Source: Mesorhizobium sp. Pch-S (lineage in GTDB: Bacteria; Pseudomonadota; Alphaproteobacteria; Rhizobiales; Rhizobiaceae). Taken from it: a stretch of DNA of 64,000 bases. The notes below the pieces were generated by a model, which worked only from the letters and a program-made list of their open reading frames with translations, was not told the DNA's origin and did no database searches. A program made the position numbers and the translations under genes. Positions 55,740 through 64,000 of the stretch are shown here, in pieces; positions within the stretch are counted from its first letter, which is position 1; each line of letters starts with the position of its first letter. The stretch covers positions 5,107,501 through 5,171,500 of the forward strand of contig NZ_CP029562.1 in NCBI RefSeq assembly GCF_004136315.1, in the 5' to 3' direction.

Positions 55740-56917
55740 GCGGCCTCGCGTCGGTAGGTGGAGACGAAGCGGCGCAGCCTTTCGGCCGCTTCGAGAAGGA
55801 TTGGTTCCGGCTGGCACAGGCTGATGCGGATGTGGCCGGCCGCGGCATCGCCGAAGGAGGAACCCGGCATGACGCCGACATTCTCGCGATCCAGGAAAGC
55901 CCAGGCGAACTTCTCGTCATCCGGGTCGACGGCGCTGATGTCGAGCATGGCATACATGCCACCCTCCGAGCCGCGAACGGTCACATTGTTCATGCCGCGC
56001 ACCGCATCGAGGAAGAGCCTGCGTCGTCCGGCATAGAGCGTGGCGATCTGGTCGACGCCGTAGTCATTGTTCAGTGCCTCGATGGCCGCGTGGCTGACGA
56101 AATCGGTCAGGCCGTAGGTGGTGACGAGATTGAGGCTTATCAGCAGCGTGATCAGTTCCTGCGGCCCGGTCAGCCAGCCCAGGCGCCAGCCGGTCATGCC
56201 GTGGCTCTTCGACATCGAATTGATGACCAGCGTGCGCTCGTCCATGCCGGGCAGGGCGCGGGGCGACAGATGTTCGCTGTCTCCCAGCGTCCAGTAGACC
56301 TCGTCGCTCAGCAGCCACAGATCGTGGCGACGGCAGATATCGGCGATTTCTTCCAGCGACTCTCTCGTGTAGACCGCGCCGGTCGGGTTGTTGGGTGTGT
56401 TGATCAGCATGGCCCGCGTGTTCGGCCGCACTGCGGCCTCGATCGCCCTGGCGTCCGGCTGGAAGCCATCGGTGGCGCGGGTTTCGACGACCGTGAAATC
56501 GGCGCCGGCGGCGCGGAACGTGCCGGGGTAGGTGGCATAGTAGGGCGCCACGACGATGGCATGGTCGCCCGGGTCGAGCACGCCTTGCACGGCGGCATAA
56601 AGCGATGCCTGGCCGCCAGGCGTCGCGATCACCTGTTCCGGGCTCGTCTCGATGCCGGTGCAGCGCGTGGATATCCGCGCCATGGCTTCGCGCAGTGCCG
56701 GAATGCCGGGTAGCTGGGTGTAGTGGTGATGGCCGGCTCGCAACGCGGCGATGCCGGCCTCCACAGTCTCGGTGGGGGTATGGAAGTCATGGTCGCCGAC
56801 CGAGAGCATGATGATGTCTTCGCCGGCCTCCAGGCGTTGCCAGGCGGCGAAGTGCACCTCCCAGCCATCCTTGCCGGAAGGTGTGATGCCGGAAATGCGG
56901 GATGAGGGTTTCGGCAT
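55736..56917 (-). CDS. Pyridoxal-phosphate aminotransferase
   Basis: 393-residue fold type I enzyme. The PLP lysine is in NSMSKSHGMTGWRLGW, with the asparagine in NTPNNPTGAVY, the aspartate/tyrosine in LSDEVYWTL and an arginine near the C-terminus (GHIRISLCQ). It belongs to the aspartate/aromatic aminotransferase-like group. It is coupled to the FAD-GcvT gene downstream, so an amino acid product of N-demethylation may be its substrate, but this is inference. Confidence 0.9.
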   Translation of the reverse strand: MPKPSSRISGITPSGKDGWEVHFAAWQRLEAGEDIIMLSVGDHDFHTPTETVEAGIAALRAGHHHYTQLPGIPALREAMARISTRCTGIETSPEQVIATPGGQASLYAAVQGVLDPGDHAIVVAPYYATYPGTFRAAGADFTVVETRATDGFQPDARAIEAAVRPNTRAMLINTPNNPTGAVYTRESLEEIADICRRHDLWLLSDEVYWTLGDSEHLSPRALPGMDERTLVINSMSKSHGMTGWRLGWLTGPQELITLLISLNLVTTYGLTDFVSHAAIEALNNDYGVDQIATLYAGRRRLFLDAVRGMNNVTVRGSEGGMYAMLDISAVDPDDEKFAWAFLDRENVGVMPGSSFGDAAAGHIRISLCQPEPILLEAAERLRRFVSTYRREAA

Positions 56918-56918
56918 G

Positions 56919-57611
56919 TCAGGCTCCTGCAGTCGCAGAGGTCGTCGAACCGGATCTGGTGAGCACCAGCCTGCTACCCTCGTTGAGCGAGGGTATCAGC
57001 GAGCCATATCCGGCGATGGTTGGATGCGGTGTTTCGATCGTATGCTTGTGTGTGGCGGTGATGACCACGACCTTCGTGCCGGCTGCTTCCGCAGCCTGGA
57101 TGCCTGCCGGTGCGTCCTCGAAGACCAGGCAGTCCTGCGGTTTCAAGCCGAGCCTGTCAGCGGCAAGCAGGAAGCAGTCAGGCGCCGGCTTGCCGTTGGT
57201 CACATCTTCTCCGGTGATCATCAGCGGCGGTATCGGCAGGCCCGTGGCTTCCAGCCTGCGGATCGCCAGCCGGCGCGGCGACGAGGTGACGATCGCCCAG
57301 CGCCGTGGCGGCAGCGCGTTGAGGAACGCGGCAGCGCCTGGAATGGCCTCGATGCCTTCGACGTCTTCGAACTCCGCCTGGGTCAACGCCTCGACCTCGG
57401 CCATGACGTCGACGCCCGGCAGGTTCAGGCGACGGATCGTCTCCACGGCCCGCACGCCATGGATGGTCGGCAGAAATGTCTCGACATCAAGCCCATGCTT
57501 TTGCGCCCACGCCGCCCAAACCCGCTCGGCAGCCGCGATCGAGCTGAGAATGGTGCCGTCCATGTCGAACAGGAAGGCGCCGAAGGCGTGGTCAGGGAAG
57601 GGAAGGGTCAT
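56919..57611 (-). CDS. HAD family phosphatase
   Basis: 230 residues, HAD subfamily IA, similar to phosphoglycolate phosphatase or beta-phosphoglucomutase. Motif I is FLFDMDGTIL, motif II is VTSSPRRLA and motifs III/IV are GKPAPDCFLLAADRLGL and VFEDAPAGIQAAEAAG. The start at 57611 overlaps the stop of the upstream FAD-GcvT gene (TAATG). An upstream in-frame extension of 11 codons lies inside that gene and is not used. Confidence 0.9.
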   Translation of the reverse strand: MTLPFPDHAFGAFLFDMDGTILSSIAAAERVWAAWAQKHGLDVETFLPTIHGVRAVETIRRLNLPGVDVMAEVEALTQAEFEDVEGIEAIPGAAAFLNALPPRRWAIVTSSPRRLAIRRLEATGLPIPPLMITGEDVTNGKPAPDCFLLAADRLGLKPQDCLVFEDAPAGIQAAEAAGTKVVVITATHKHTIETPHPTIAGYGSLIPSLNEGSRLVLTRSGSTTSATAGA

Positions 57612-60064
57612 TATGCGCGCAGCCTTTGATTTTCGGGGTCCCACAAGGGTCTGTCGTCCTGGACCGTCGCCTTGAAGCGTTCACCGAAAATCTCGACTTC
57701 GATTTCGGTGCCCGGCACGGCCAGATCGGCGCGCACCATGCCGAGTGCAATGGATTTGTCCACCCTGTAGCCCCAGCCTCCCGATGTGGTTTCGCCGACG
57801 ATCGCATCCTCATGCCAGAGCGTGGACATGTAAGGTGCGTCGCATGCGCCGGGTGCCTGGATGACCAGCGTCGCAAAGCGTTTCTTCACGCCCTGCTGCC
57901 TTTCGTTGAGCAGCGCCGCCTTGCCGCGGAAATCCGGCTTGTCCCATTTCACGAAGCGTTCGAGCCCACCTTGCAGGATGGTGTAATCTGTAGAGAGGTC
58001 GCCCTTCCAGGCGCGATACCCCTTTTCGAGGCGCAGGCTGTCGAGAGCGAACATGCCGAACGGTTTCAGGCCGTGCTTCTGCCCGGCAGCCCAGACGGCA
58101 TCGAAGACGGCGGCAGTATCCTCGACTTTGGTGTGCAATTCCCAGCCGAGTTCGCCGGCAAAGGACACGCGCACCAGCTGCAGCCAGCGACCGGCAATCT
58201 GGCAGGCCTGATGCGAGAGCCAGGGTTGGCCCAGATCCGCATCCGTCACATCGGTCAGTATTGCCCGCGAGTTCGGGCCGGACAGGATCTGGCAGGAGAA
58301 ACTTTCCGTCATGTCCTGCAACGTGATCCCGGTGCCTTCGGGCAAGTGTTTCGACAGCCACTCGAAGTCGTGCAACTGCGCCACCGCAGCAGTGATCAGG
58401 AAGAAGAAATCTTCTTCCAGCGCCATGATCGACATCTCGGTGACGATGCGGCCCTTGTCGTCTGCAAAGTAGCCTAGGCCGATGCGGCCAGGCTTCGGCA
58501 CCACGCCGGTGATGAGGGTGGAAAGCCATTCGCGGGCACCTTCGCCCTTCAATCGGAAACGGCTGAATCCAGGCAGGTCGAGAATGCCGGCGGCATCGCG
58601 TACGGCCAGGCATTCCTCGCGAATGCGAGGCTCCCAGGGCCCGGAGCGGGCAAAGGTCTGTGTCGATTGTTCAGAGATGTCGTCGCCGGGCTTCGCGTAC
58701 CAGGTCGCGCGCTCCCAGCCGTTGTAGGCGCCGAACTGGGCTCCCATGGCCTTGAGGCGTTCATGCAACGGCGAAAGCTTGCGGTCGCGTACCGCAGGCC
58801 AGGCATGACGCGGGAAGTGGATGGCATATTCGTGGCCATAGACTTCCATGCCCTTGGCGACGGCATAGTCCTGTGCGGATCCGAACGCGGTGAAGCGGCG
58901 CGGATCGCAGGACCACATGTCCCATTCGGTCTGGCCTTGCGTGACCCATTCGGCCAGCACCTTGCCGGCGCCGCCGGCCTGGGCGATGCCGAAGGTGAAG
59001 ACGCAGGCTTCGAACGCGTTGGGCACGCCTGGCATCGGCCCAAGCAGGGGATTGCCGTCCGGGGCATAGGGTATCGGGCCGTTGATGACCTTGGAAAGGC
59101 CGGCGGTGCCGAGAATCGGGACCCGCTCGATGGCATCGTTCAGGTACCATTCAAGCCGCTCGAGATCGTCCGGAAACAGCTGGAACGAAAAGTCGGCGGG
59201 CATGGGGTCGCCGGGGGTGGCCCAGTGTGCATGGCAATTGCGCTCATAGGGGCCAAGATTCATGCCGTTCTTTTCCTGGCGCAGGTAATAGGAAGAATCG
59301 ACATCGCGCAGCAGCGGCAGCTTGTGTCCTGCTTCCTTCGACCAGGCGGCGAGCTCGGGGATTTCGTCGAAGAGGATGTATTGATGGCTCATCACCATCA
59401 TCGGCACTTCGCGGCCGAACATCCTGCCCACTTCGGCGGCCCGGTAGCCGGCTGCGTTGACGATATATTCGCAACGGATTTCACCCTGCTCGGTGACCAC
59501 CACCCATTCGTCGCGTTCGCGGCGCACGCCGGTGACCGGACAGAAGCGGATGATCCTGGCGCCGTTGTCACGGGCGCCCTTTGCCAAGGCCTGAGTGAGC
59601 TGGGCGGGATCGATGTCGCCGTCATTCGGGTCGTAGAGCGCGCCCTGAAGTTCGTGCGTCTCGATGAAAGGGTAGCGTGCCTTGATCTCGTCGGTGCCGA
59701 TGACCTCGATCGCCATACCCTGGTAGCGGCCCATGCCTTTGGCGCGCTGGAATTCCTGCATGCGCTCCTTGCTGTGGGCCAGCCGGATCGAACCGGTGAC
59801 GTGGTAGTTCATCGGGTAGTCGACTTCCGTCGCCAGTCCCCGGTAAAGCTCGGTCGAATAGCGCTGCATGTTCATCAGCGACCAGGATGAGGAGAAGGTC
59901 GGCACGTTGCCGGCCGCGTGCCAGGTCGAGCCGGAGGTCAGCTCGTTCTTTTCGAGCAGGATGCAATCGGTCCATCCGGCCTTGGCCAGATGATAGAGGG
60001 CCGAAACGCCCACCGCGCCGCCGCCAATGATGACCACACGCGCCGTCGTCGGAATTCCGGCCAT
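57611..60064 (-). CDS. FAD-GcvT fusion dehydrogenase (dimethylglycine/sarcosine dehydrogenase type), upstream copy
   Basis: 817 residues. The FAD site is VVIIGGGAVGVSALYHLAKA, and the flavinylation histidine is in SGSTWHAAGNVP. A second half of GcvT type contains SFAGELGWELHTK and LEKGYRAWKGDLST. It has the same architecture as the gene at the end of the operon but differs clearly from it, so the two probably act on different N-methyl or N-alkyl substrates. It heads the operon, and a short leader contains an imperfect palindrome. Confidence 0.92.
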   Translation of the reverse strand: MAGIPTTARVVIIGGGAVGVSALYHLAKAGWTDCILLEKNELTSGSTWHAAGNVPTFSSSWSLMNMQRYSTELYRGLATEVDYPMNYHVTGSIRLAHSKERMQEFQRAKGMGRYQGMAIEVIGTDEIKARYPFIETHELQGALYDPNDGDIDPAQLTQALAKGARDNGARIIRFCPVTGVRRERDEWVVVTEQGEIRCEYIVNAAGYRAAEVGRMFGREVPMMVMSHQYILFDEIPELAAWSKEAGHKLPLLRDVDSSYYLRQEKNGMNLGPYERNCHAHWATPGDPMPADFSFQLFPDDLERLEWYLNDAIERVPILGTAGLSKVINGPIPYAPDGNPLLGPMPGVPNAFEACVFTFGIAQAGGAGKVLAEWVTQGQTEWDMWSCDPRRFTAFGSAQDYAVAKGMEVYGHEYAIHFPRHAWPAVRDRKLSPLHERLKAMGAQFGAYNGWERATWYAKPGDDISEQSTQTFARSGPWEPRIREECLAVRDAAGILDLPGFSRFRLKGEGAREWLSTLITGVVPKPGRIGLGYFADDKGRIVTEMSIMALEEDFFFLITAAVAQLHDFEWLSKHLPEGTGITLQDMTESFSCQILSGPNSRAILTDVTDADLGQPWLSHQACQIAGRWLQLVRVSFAGELGWELHTKVEDTAAVFDAVWAAGQKHGLKPFGMFALDSLRLEKGYRAWKGDLSTDYTILQGGLERFVKWDKPDFRGKAALLNERQQGVKKRFATLVIQAPGACDAPYMSTLWHEDAIVGETTSGGWGYRVDKSIALGMVRADLAVPGTEIEVEIFGERFKATVQDDRPLWDPENQRLRA

Positions 60065-60085
60065 TTTTGTCCTCCCCGATCTCCA

Positions 60086-60120
60086 GGCGGAACGCGATCA
60101 AAAAAGATCCGCATTCCACC
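60086..60120. repeat. Imperfect palindrome in the leader of the FAD-GcvT operon
   Basis: GGCGGAACGCGATC, a run of six A, and GATCCGCATTCCACC form two 14-15-base arms. They differ by one bulge and two G-T-type changes when read as RNA on the minus strand. It lies 22 bases upstream of the start codon of the upstream FAD-GcvT gene and could be an operator or an RNA hairpin. Confidence 0.55.
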
Positions 60121-60193
60121 CTATCTCCTTGTTTTGGCACACGATCTTTGACGAGGCCGAGGTTTCGCCGGCCTCCGATCCAGGATTATGCCG

Positions 60194-60781
60194 CTAGTAG
60201 ACAGGCGGCGAGACGACCCAGATCACCACCGCAGGCACCGTTCCCGGGTTCCTCCAGCGGAAAGGCTTGCCGGCGAAACGAAAGCTGTCGCCCTCGCCAA
60301 GTGTGTGCCAGGCGCCGTCGATCTCGATCTCGAACGTGCCGGACGTGACGTAGCCGGCTTCTTCGGTCGGTCTTGTGGCGGCCTTCTTCAATTCCGCGCC
60401 CGGCGCGAATTCCGAGCGCAGCATCTCGAAACTGCCGCCAAGGTCGGGTGACAGAAGCTCTTCCACCAGTCCCGATTCGCTGGTACCCAGCGCTCGCCGC
60501 CGGCCGGCGCGCACCACGACACCTCGCTCGTTTTCCTCCGGCACGTCGTGGCTGAAGAACAGGCTGATCGGGACTTCGAACAAGTCCGCCAGGGCTCGCA
60601 GGTCGCCTAGCGACGGCACCGAGAGGCCGCGCTCGACCTGACTGACCCAGCCGACGGAGCGGCCGAGCTTCAAGGCGATTTCGGCCAGCGTCAGGCCTCG
60701 CGTCTTGCGCAGCGCGCGAATGTCCGCAGCGAGAAAACGTTCGCCGGTCTGCGCATCCGGTTGGGCAGCAGGTGATGTCAC
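60194..60781 (-). CDS. XRE-cupin transcriptional regulator
   Basis: 195 residues. The helix-turn-helix at about 18-72 contains LTLAEIALKLGRSVGWVSQV. A C-terminal cupin domain (about 115-190, with SGTFEIEIDGAWHTLGEGDS) probably binds the effector. This family commonly controls polyamine, betaine or amine catabolism. It lies upstream of, and on the same strand as, the FAD-GcvT operon, with 129 bases between, and is the best candidate for its regulator. Confidence 0.9.
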   Translation of the reverse strand: MTSPAAQPDAQTGERFLAADIRALRKTRGLTLAEIALKLGRSVGWVSQVERGLSVPSLGDLRALADLFEVPISLFFSHDVPEENERGVVVRAGRRRALGTSESGLVEELLSPDLGGSFEMLRSEFAPGAELKKAATRPTEEAGYVTSGTFEIEIDGAWHTLGEGDSFRFAGKPFRWRNPGTVPAVVIWVVSPPVY

Positions 60782-60793
60782 TTTTCAACCGTT

Positions 60794-60845
60794 CGTGAAA
60801 AAATCATTCAGAATTTCATGAGACGCCAACTGCGTGAAAAGATCA
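60794..60845. promoter_or_regulatory. Direct repeat upstream of the XRE-cupin gene
   Basis: CGTGAAAAAATC (60794) and CGTGAAAAGATC (60833) are near-identical 12-base direct repeats 39 bases apart, just before the regulator start and on the nitroreductase side. They may be sites for autoregulation. Confidence 0.4.
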
Positions 60846-61025
60846 AGCGCGATCTTGGGTGGGACTGAAAAATCCATAGAATGGCTGCTTTAGGCTTTCG
60901 GCGGGACCAACATGCCGCGGCAGCACAGACAAAATTGCTTGCGGTATTTTAGCGCTTCATGCAAAGGCACCGCGACTGCGCGTTGGGGGACGTGCTCCTT
61001 GAAATCCTGCGTTGAAGAGATTGCC

Positions 61026-61736
61026 ATGCTGGCACCGGAAAGCAGAGCCCCGAAGTCGGACGAAACGACGGTGGTGGACGAAGCGATCATTTCGCGCCGC
61101 TCCGTGCGCGCCTTCCTGCCCGACTTGGTCGAGGATGCAACGATCCGCGACATTCTCACGGTTGCCTCGCGTGCGCCGTCCGGCACGAACATGCAGCCGT
61201 GGAAGGTGTATGTCGTCAAAGGCGAGGTGAAGCAGACGCTGAGCGATGCCATCCTGAATTCTGGCATTCGCGCCGAGAAGGCGGAATGGGACGAATATCG
61301 CTACTACCCGGATCAGTTCTTCGAACCTTACCTGACGCGCCGTCGCGCCAACGGATTCGGTCTCTACGGCGCGCTGGGAATTGGCCGGCGCGAAGTTGAC
61401 AGGATGCGGGCACAGCACGATCGCAACTTCATCTTCTTCGATGCTCCTGTCGGCATGATCTTCACCATTGACCGGCGGCTGAACCAGGGTTCGTGGATCG
61501 ATTACGGCATGTTCCTGGAGAACATCATGATCGCGGCGCGGGCCAGGGGCCTGCATACCTGCCCGCAAGCAGCTTTTGCACCTTACCACAGGCAGATCCG
61601 CCCGGTGCTTGGCATTTCCGAGGAAGAAATCGTCGTGTGCGGCATGGCGCTGGGCCATGAAGACACATCAAAGCCGGAAAGCACCTTCCGTACCGACCGC
61701 GCGCCGCTGGAGGAGTGGGTGAGGTTCGTCGAGTGA
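61026..61736 (+). CDS. Nitroreductase family oxidoreductase
   Basis: 236-residue FMN-dependent nitroreductase fold. ISRRSVRAFLPD and VASRAPSGTNMQPWKVYVV are the FMN-binding signatures; ARGLHTCPQAAFAPY and VVCGMALGHED follow near the C-terminus. The start at 61026 follows GAAGAGATTGCC; upstream codons in frame lack the fold. Substrate unknown. It is divergent from the XRE-cupin gene and may be under its control. Confidence 0.88.
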   Translation: MLAPESRAPKSDETTVVDEAIISRRSVRAFLPDLVEDATIRDILTVASRAPSGTNMQPWKVYVVKGEVKQTLSDAILNSGIRAEKAEWDEYRYYPDQFFEPYLTRRRANGFGLYGALGIGRREVDRMRAQHDRNFIFFDAPVGMIFTIDRRLNQGSWIDYGMFLENIMIAARARGLHTCPQAAFAPYHRQIRPVLGISEEEIVVCGMALGHEDTSKPESTFRTDRAPLEEWVRFVE

Positions 61737-61750
61737 GGCAGTCGGCAATG

Positions 61751-63288
<1,538 letters not shown>

Positions 63289-63443
63289 GGGTGACGAAGT
63301 CGAAGTGTCGGCCTTTTCAGTCAATCGGCGGCGGCCGAAACCGTCGATTCTATCAGGCAACTATCGAACCGGACCTCGTTTCCCTCTAGCGTCAGGATGG
63401 GCTCTTCGTAAGGCCAGTTTCCGGTAACGAGTGGATTTGCTGG

Positions 63444-63830
63444 TTAGCGTGCCGGCATGTGGGCCATGCATTCGAGCTCGAGCTGAGCACCCAGCGCAAG
63501 ACCGTTCGCACCGAACGCGGAGCGTGCCGGCAAGCGGTCCGGAGCGAAGTACTCAAGATAGACCCGGTTGAAATCGCCCCATTTCGACATGTCGGCCAGC
63601 ATGACCGTACATTTGAAGATATCGGCGAAGCCAAGGCCGTTTTCCCGAAGGACGGTGCCGATGTTCTCCATTGTCTGGCGCGTTTCGGCCTCGATGCCTC
63701 CCGGCACCAGCTCAAGTCTGCCAGGCAGGTTGCCGAGGGCGCCCGACAGATAGAGGATATCGCCAACGCGCACCGCCTGGCTGAAGGGCAGCTTTGCTGC
63801 TTTGGCCGCCGGCGAATTGATGAATTCCAT
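63444..63830 (-). CDS. RidA family protein, second copy
   Basis: 128 residues: MEFINSPAAKAAKLPFSQAV, then LYLSGALGNLPGRLELVPGG and the RSAFGANGLALGAQLELECMA end that carries a conserved alanine/glycine-rich RidA fold segment. It differs strongly from the RidA near 46 kb. It is followed on the same strand by the MFS gene and preceded by the sarcosine oxidase-like tail, so it may protect against imines formed by amine oxidation. Confidence 0.88.
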   Translation of the reverse strand: MEFINSPAAKAAKLPFSQAVRVGDILYLSGALGNLPGRLELVPGGIEAETRQTMENIGTVLRENGLGFADIFKCTVMLADMSKWGDFNRVYLEYFAPDRLPARSAFGANGLALGAQLELECMAHMPAR

Positions 63831-63855
63831 GACGCGGCCTCCTTTGCTCCCGTTC

Positions 63856-64000
63856 TCAGGCGACCTCGTACCCGACTTCTTCCGCCGCATGCCCGAGTGC
63901 TTTCCAGAACGAGCGTGCAAAGGAGCGGAAGACGTAGATGTCGAAACGGTCGCCGCCCGTTCTCTGGATCTGCGCGAAGACGTCATGATGGGTGGTGGAG
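63856..64000 (-). CDS. C-terminal end of a probable sarcosine oxidase gamma subunit (partial)
   Basis: A 47-codon tail enters from the right edge and ends at TGA 63856-63858. The sequence DRFDIYVFRSFARSFWKALG then HAAEEVGYEV resembles the end of SoxG, the gamma subunit of heterotetrameric sarcosine oxidase, but the match is by pattern only. If so, a soxBDAG set lies beyond the window, in keeping with the dehydrogenases here. Confidence 0.5.
   Translation of the reverse strand, partial: STTHHDVFAQIQRTGGDRFDIYVFRSFARSFWKALGHAAEEVGYEVA

Overview
The window is 64 kb of GC-rich chromosomal DNA from an alphaproteobacterium of the Rhizobiales. The best fit is Phyllobacteriaceae, close to Mesorhizobium or Aminobacter. 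This rests on the gene order of the nuo operon followed by birA, rnj, mce and a DUF1467 gene; on proS followed by lolE and lolD; on a class I phaC; on the aerobic cobalamin genes; on several sarcosine/dimethylglycine dehydrogenase-type genes; and on a GAAC-N7-GAAC LexA box of the alphaproteobacterial kind. No rRNA, phage, insertion sequence or CRISPR array was seen. Genus is an inference; no database was searched.

1-16.8 kb: the 3' part of the complex I operon (nuoF partial, a helix-hairpin-helix protein, a 25-codon coupling ORF, then nuoG-H-I-J-K-L-M-N), running into birA, rnj, mce and DUF1467. nuoG is split by a one-base frameshift. A divergent pair follows: a DJ-1/PfpI protein and a GlxA-type regulator.

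16.8-22.8 kb: a gap with a strong candidate small RNA on the minus strand, then proS-lolE-lolD. Directly after lolD lie an in-frame remnant of proS, a second intact lolE about 91% identical to the first, and a deleted remnant of lolD. This is a tandem duplication of proS-lolE-lolD that has decayed except for lolE. Next comes an unannotated-looking gene for a 28-residue membrane peptide behind a perfect LexA box.

22.8-40 kb: housekeeping and accessory genes: lipB, tRNA-Leu(GAG), mgtE, a LiuR-like MerR regulator, a LuxR-type regulator, a 44-residue membrane protein, tRNA-Glu(TTC), an M15-type lipoprotein, phaC, an AlaC-like aminotransferase, hom, two membrane proteins, and two MFS exporters. 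The first exporter lies behind a promoter, a folded RNA and an intrinsic terminator.

40-45 kb: a cobalamin island. A promoter and cobalamin riboswitch lead into cbtB-cbtA-cobU-cobO. cobD converges on it, and cobC diverges from cobD with overlapping start codons, followed by a protein tyrosine phosphatase-like gene.

45-64 kb: a catabolic region for small N-containing compounds. It has a creatininase-family amidohydrolase, RidA, an NMT1/THI5-type ABC importer, a cytosine/creatinine deaminase-family hydrolase, an FAD-linked oxidase and two tandem flavodoxin-fold reductases. On the other strand is an operon of two FAD-GcvT dehydrogenases with an aminotransferase and a HAD phosphatase between them, next to an XRE-cupin regulator. 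A nitroreductase, an MFS exporter, a second RidA and the tail of a probable sarcosine oxidase gamma subunit close the window. Together these could take up, deaminate, open and N-demethylate a ring compound related to creatinine or a pyrimidine; the substrate is not known.
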